A stretch of DNA of 64,000 bases from NCBI GenBank assembly GCA_045580165.1, contig JAZNNG010000019.1, positions 62,001 through 126,000 of the forward strand, in the 5' to 3' direction. Positions within the stretch are counted from its first letter, which is position 1. Every line of letters begins with the position of its first letter. This DNA is from UBA4717 sp045580165 (GTDB taxonomy: Bacteria > Bacillota > Clostridia > Oscillospirales > CAG-272). Of this stretch, positions 62,039-64,000 are shown one piece after another. The notes beneath the pieces were generated by a model. That model saw only the letters and a program-made list of their open reading frames with translations, ran no database searches and was not told where the DNA came from. The position numbers and the translations under genes were made by a program.

Positions 62039-62492
62039 GGATACGGAATTTATGAAAAGAGCTATTGAGCTTGCAGGCATTGCAGGGTCAATGGGAGAAA
62101 TACCCGTCGGTGCAGTCGTGGTTTGTGACGGGGAGATAGTCGGTGAGGGCTACAACACCCGCGAAAGCGGCAAAAACGCTCTTGCTCACGCAGAAATCGC
62201 CGCAATCGACAACGCCTGCAAAAGGCTTGGCGGTTGGAGGCTTCATAAGTGTGAGCTTTACGTCACGCTTGAGCCCTGCCCTATGTGTGCAGGTGCTATC
62301 ATCAATTCACGCATTAAAAGAGTGATTTTCGGCGCGCACGACACCAAGGCAGGCGCATTCGGTACGGTTATGAATATGAACGAATTTCCCCTCAACCACA
62401 AGGCAGAGCTCTGTACGGGTATATGCCGCGACGAATGCTCATCTCTTTTAAGTGATTTTTTTGCAGAACTCAGAAAGAAGAAAAAAGCATAA
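62031..62492 (+). CDS. tadA: tRNA-specific adenosine deaminase TadA
   Basis: This 153-residue zinc enzyme converts A34 to inosine in tRNA-Arg(ACG). Zinc and catalytic motif HAEIAAI with the catalytic Glu, and PCPMCAGAI, are near residues 54 and 85. The start is the TTG at 62031 with TTGGAGG 6 bases upstream, which overlaps the end of the CPBP gene; an ATG at 62052 is an alternative. A terminator follows. Confidence 0.95.
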   Translation: MDKDTEFMKRAIELAGIAGSMGEIPVGAVVVCDGEIVGEGYNTRESGKNALAHAEIAAIDNACKRLGGWRLHKCELYVTLEPCPMCAGAIINSRIKRVIFGAHDTKAGAFGTVMNMNEFPLNHKAELCTGICRDECSSLLSDFFAELRKKKKA

Positions 62493-62495
62493 ACA

Positions 62496-62525
62496 AAAAG
62501 CCGCTTCTGCCGAAGCGGCTTTTTA
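62496..62525. terminator. Bidirectional terminator between tadA and pfkA
   Basis: AAAAAGCCGCTTC and GAAGCGGCTTTTT form a 13-bp stem with a 4-base loop. Confidence 0.92.
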
Positions 62526-62536
62526 GCTTTACAAAA

Positions 62537-63604
62537 TCAATGCTGAGCCATAAGAGTTGCTGTGTTCATATAATCCGCGAACTTCGCCTGCTTTTGTGCG
62601 CATATCTCCTTCATCAGCTCAACTTCCTCCGCAGTAAAGTTATCAAGGTCACCGTCCTTGAGCTTGTTCTTGAACATTCTGTCCACGATAAGCGCAAACT
62701 TGATCTCGGTAGAGGTTATCTCGCTGTCCTTTTGACAAACGACAAGGTCGCTCTTACCGTCAAGGAGAAGATCAACCGCATATTTACCCATAAGAGTCGC
62801 AGTAAGTCTGTCACGAAGTGTGGGAGAGCCGCCGCGTACGATGTGAGCAAATCTTGCGAACTTGGTCTCGACACCCGTTTCGTCCTGTATTCTCTTTGCG
62901 AGTCCCTCGGAGAACTCTGCACCGAAGGTTTCGGAAACTACTACGATAAAGCTTCTCTGACCCTCTGCTCTGAGCGTCTTTATTCTCTCGATAGCGGCGT
63001 CTGCATCAAAGTCAACCTCGCCGATAGCAATTGCAACAGCGCCGGTCGCAAGACCGCACTCAAGCGCTATCCAACCCGCGTTTCTTCCCATTGCCTCAAT
63101 AACGTCGCATCTTGCATGAGACTCACAGGTGTCGCGTAGGTTATCTATCATTCTCATCGTCGTATTCATAGCCGTGTCAAAGCCGATAGAATAATCTGTC
63201 GACGTGATGTCGTTGTCGATGGTTCCGGGAATACCGATAGTGGGTATGCCGCGTATGGAAAGGTCGGTAGCTCCTCTGAACGTACCGTCTCCGCCGATGG
63301 CAACAATACCGTCAATGCCGAGCTCACGGCAGGTGCTTATAGCCTTTGCCATTCCCTCCTCGGTCTTGAATTCAGGACATCTGTCCGAGTAAAGCAGTGT
63401 TCCGCTATCGTCGATCTTTCCGTTAACGTCAGCTGGTGTAAGCAGCTTTACCTCGTTACTGATGAGTCCCGTATATCCTTTATATATTCCAAATACCTCT
63501 ACGCCCCTCGCAAGTGCCGAAAGAACTACGCTTCTGACACAGGCATTCATTCCGGGTGCGTCGCCGCCCGAGGTAAGTACTCCAATTCTTCTGAACTTCT
63601 TCAT
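62537..63604 (-). CDS. pfkA: ATP-dependent 6-phosphofructokinase
   Basis: This 355-residue glycolytic enzyme phosphorylates fructose 6-phosphate. Conserved motifs are GVLTSGGDAPGMNA near residue 8, GGDGTFRGA near 104, the catalytic GIPGTIDNDI and MGRNAGWIALECGL. Glycine rather than Asp or Lys at the nucleotide-discriminating positions points to ATP, not pyrophosphate, as phosphate donor. Its ribosome binding site AAAGGAG is 24 bases from the ATG, with a perfect hairpin in the spacer that would bring it to about 8; see findings. Confidence 0.95.
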   Translation of the reverse strand: MKKFRRIGVLTSGGDAPGMNACVRSVVLSALARGVEVFGIYKGYTGLISNEVKLLTPADVNGKIDDSGTLLYSDRCPEFKTEEGMAKAISTCRELGIDGIVAIGGDGTFRGATDLSIRGIPTIGIPGTIDNDITSTDYSIGFDTAMNTTMRMIDNLRDTCESHARCDVIEAMGRNAGWIALECGLATGAVAIAIGEVDFDADAAIERIKTLRAEGQRSFIVVVSETFGAEFSEGLAKRIQDETGVETKFARFAHIVRGGSPTLRDRLTATLMGKYAVDLLLDGKSDLVVCQKDSEITSTEIKFALIVDRMFKNKLKDGDLDNFTAEEVELMKEICAQKQAKFADYMNTATLMAQH

Positions 63605-63612
63605 AATTCCGT

Positions 63613-63628
63613 TTTCCGCGATCGGAAA
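63613..63628 (-). promoter_or_regulatory. Hairpin within the pfkA ribosome-binding-site spacer
   Basis: TTTCCG and CGGAAA pair around a 4-base loop, between AAAGGAG (63629-63635) and an 8-base stretch before the ATG. Folding would give an effective spacing of 8 bases. Confidence 0.65.
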
Positions 63629-63667
63629 CTCCTTTCAAACCTTTGTCTAAAATTTATCATCTAAGTT

Positions 63668-63696
63668 ATTGTAATATATTATCCGAAAAAAATCAA
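63668..63696 (-). promoter_or_regulatory. Promoter of pfkA
   Basis: On the minus strand TTGATT and TACAAT are spaced 17 bases apart, about 30 bases before the ribosome binding site. Confidence 0.55.
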
Positions 63697-63788
63697 TACC
63701 TTTGCGCCATTTTTTTGCATTTTTTCCATTCCAATGTCGATATGCTAAAAAAATCCTTCGACAAACCTCAAAAATGAGCAAATATGTG

Positions 63789-63817
63789 TTGAAATAAAGC
63801 AAAAGGTGTGATATAAT
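63789..63817 (+). promoter_or_regulatory. Promoter of the right-edge gene
   Basis: TTGAAA and TATAAT are spaced 17 bases apart, with a TGTGA extension before TATAAT, about 50 bases before the ATG at 63867. Confidence 0.65.
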
Positions 63818-63866
63818 TATTGTAACTGTAATTTAATGTTCCCATCCTGTAAGGAGATTATCGTAT

Positions 63867-64000
63867 ATGAAAAAAGTTTTTTTGATCATACTCTGCACTC
63901 TCGTGGTTTTTATACCGACTTATATCGCCATTGCATCATACAACTCGTCACACAAGGAGCCCGTAACTGTCGACAACGTGGACAAGCTTGAGATAATCGA
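63867..64000 (+). CDS. Start of a secreted or membrane-anchored protein (cut by window edge)
   Basis: The first 44 residues are visible: MKKVFLIILCTLVVFIPTYI is a signal peptide or N-terminal anchor, followed by a hydrophilic part containing SSHKEPVTVDNVDKLEII. GTAAGGAG precedes the ATG and a promoter is at 63789. The rest lies outside the window, so no family can be assigned. Confidence 0.7.
   Translation, partial: MKKVFLIILCTLVVFIPTYIAIASYNSSHKEPVTVDNVDKLEII

Overview
The window reads as a chromosomal segment of an anaerobic Clostridia-class Firmicute, probably an uncultured gut or rumen lineage. This is inferred from the AddAB nuclease, RecD2, RqcH, SLH-domain cell-surface enzymes, SAM-I and FMN riboswitches with intrinsic terminators, strong AGGAGG-type ribosome binding sites and TTGACA/TATAAT promoters. 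I see no rRNA, prophage, insertion sequence or CRISPR array. Almost all of the window is genic and gene-free gaps stay under about 300 bases.

Layout. 0.1-5 kb: a complete branched-chain amino acid ABC transporter (livK-H-M-G-F, minus strand) behind a leader that looks like an attenuator. 5-9 kb: a GlpA-like/FAD oxidoreductase/DUF1667 operon with a divergent DeoR regulator. 9-18 kb: three large paralogous secreted proteins (three SLH modules, a clan GH-N type beta-helix, a C-terminal carbohydrate-binding-like domain), each with its own promoter. 18-22.4 kb: an FAD oxidoreductase and an sn-glycerol-1-phosphate dehydrogenase, divergent from a second DeoR regulator and a HAD phosphatase; its operator-like palindrome resembles the one at 8.2 kb. 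23-28.5 kb: tmRNA, SmpB, MtaB, LepA and HemW. 28.5-36.3 kb: ComF-like protein, RecD2, SAM-riboswitch-controlled metK, two TIM-barrel isomerases, a small exporter and a riboflavin ECF S component behind an FMN riboswitch.

36.3-41 kb is the str operon (rpsL-rpsG-fusA-tuf) with a strong promoter. Upstream is a type II topoisomerase B subunit without an adjacent A subunit. 43.2-54.8 kb is one long plus-strand operon: an inositol-monophosphatase-family gene, a coiled-coil membrane protein, addB, addA, a GNAT, rqcH and a membrane protein, closed by a terminator. At 55-58.5 kb a 2-hydroxyacid dehydrogenase is divergent from an 853-residue protein that fuses a Tet(M)-like ribosomal-protection GTPase to a Rae1/YacP-like NYN nuclease domain. 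The right end holds a small XRE regulator facing a small acidic protein, a tRNA-Arg, an M23 peptidase with a puzzling start, a CPBP protease, tadA, pfkA and the start of a secreted protein cut by the window edge.

The most notable points are: the GTPase-NYN fusion, which lies in the same window as tmRNA/SmpB, LepA and RqcH; the liv leader with a short peptide, a terminator hairpin and a loop complement; a pfkA ribosome binding site whose spacer is a perfect hairpin; the three paralogous SLH enzymes in which the GH28 histidine motif is replaced; and two genes whose coding signal extends upstream of any normal start codon.
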